From assembly GCA_003694325.1 (NCBI GenBank), contig RFKJ01000174.1, positions 1 to 6,582 of the forward strand: 6,582 bases of DNA, written 5' to 3'. The stretch is from Deltaproteobacteria bacterium. GTDB taxonomy: Bacteria; Myxococcota_A; UBA796; UBA2385. Each line of letters starts with the position of its first letter. The first letter of the stretch is position 1. Below the pieces are notes generated by a model. It did no database searches and was not told the DNA's origin. It was given only the letters and a program-made list of their open reading frames with translations. Position numbers and translations under genes: made by a program. Below, in pieces: positions 6,123 to 6,582 of the stretch.

Positions 6123-6582
6123 CGGTGTTCGGGCCGCCGGACCAGTCCCTCCAGCGTCGCCGGCGGCCCGCCGTCGACGTCGACGAGCTGCAGGCGGAGC
6201 TGATGGCCGTCCAGGCTGCCCTGGCCGGCATACAGCGTCCGCGGCACCTCCTGGTGGTCTTCGTACCAGAAGGCGTGGAGCGGGCCCGCAGGCGGGTGCT
6301 CGATGAGCAGGGCATAGGTCAGGAGGGTGTCGCCGGCCTGCTCGTGGGTCCCGGGCCGGTAGCCGGTCCACAGGCAGGTCTCGGTGCCCAGGCTGGCCTC
6401 CAGGGTGGGCGTCAGGCCGGTGTGGACCGGGTCCCGCTGGACGGAGGGGTCGCCGTCGCCGGCGATCCTCCGGTGGGCCCAACACCGTTCGAGGCGGAGT
6501 TGGACGGTCACGCCGCCGCCCTCGTCGGTCTTCGTCACCTCGGCAACCCCGGCGGGCGGGGCGGGCAATCTCGCGGCGACGA
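6119..6582 (-). CDS. Uncharacterised protein, 5'-truncated at the window edge
   Basis: The minus-strand frame is open to the right edge, so the start is outside the window; a TTG at 6568 is in frame but has no reason to be preferred. The visible 153 residues are soluble, with no hydrophobic segment. They hold two cysteines (in LERCWAH and TETCLWTG, visible residues 33 and 69), a β-rich stretch TLLTYALLIEHPP, the aromatic cluster HAFWYEDHQE, and a C-terminal LRLQLVDVDGG followed by LEGLVRRPEHR. The first visible residues VAARLPAPPAG could be the end of a signal peptide, but that cannot be decided here. G/C bias at third positions supports coding on this strand. The TAG stop shares the CTAG palindrome with the stop of the convergent gene. 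I do not recognise the family. Confidence 0.6.
   Translation of the reverse strand, partial: VAARLPAPPAGVAEVTKTDEGGGVTVQLRLERCWAHRRIAGDGDPSVQRDPVHTGLTPTLEASLGTETCLWTGYRPGTHEQAGDTLLTYALLIEHPPAGPLHAFWYEDHQEVPRTLYAGQGSLDGHQLRLQLVDVDGGPPATLEGLVRRPEHR

Noticed and set aside
5319..6485. 388-codon minus-strand frame crossing three genes
   Set aside because: It overlaps the DUF4287-DUF5655 gene in another frame, and its Pro/Arg/Gly-rich translation matches no family I know.

Overview
The window is very GC-rich and densely coding, with G/C-biased third codon positions, frequent GTG starts and long spurious open frames on the antisense strand. This fits a high-GC bacterium. I lean towards Myxococcota or a related environmental lineage over Actinomycetota, from the style of the proteins only; no marker gene fixes the taxon.

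Left part (2-4878, all + strand). A 5'-truncated β-propeller-like protein is followed after 105 bases by a 2H phosphoesterase (2'-5' RNA ligase/cyclic phosphodiesterase type). The 2H gene overlaps the start of cobU by 4 bases. cobU, cobT and cobS follow with gaps of 4 and 2 bases. These three encode the nucleotide-loop assembly steps of cobalamin biosynthesis: CobU makes adenosylcobinamide-GDP, CobT makes α-ribazole 5'-phosphate from dimethylbenzimidazole, and CobS joins the two. All three proteins look full length with their key residues intact. No α-ribazole phosphatase (cobC) is visible, and the partner gene tied to cobU is instead a 2H enzyme.

Right part (4885-6582). A DUF4287-DUF5655 protein on the - strand converges on cobS with 6 bases between the stops. 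A 185-base divergent intergenic region separates it from a small + strand membrane-associated protein with a zinc-protease-like HEYGH motif. That gene ends inside a CTAG palindrome that is also the stop codon of a convergent - strand gene of unknown function, which runs off the right edge.

I see no RNA genes, mobile elements, CRISPR arrays or convincing cobalamin riboswitch. The points most worth following up are the translational coupling of a 2H phosphoesterase to cobU, the β-propeller gene next to B12 genes (compare BtuG), and the putative small gluzincin-like membrane protein.
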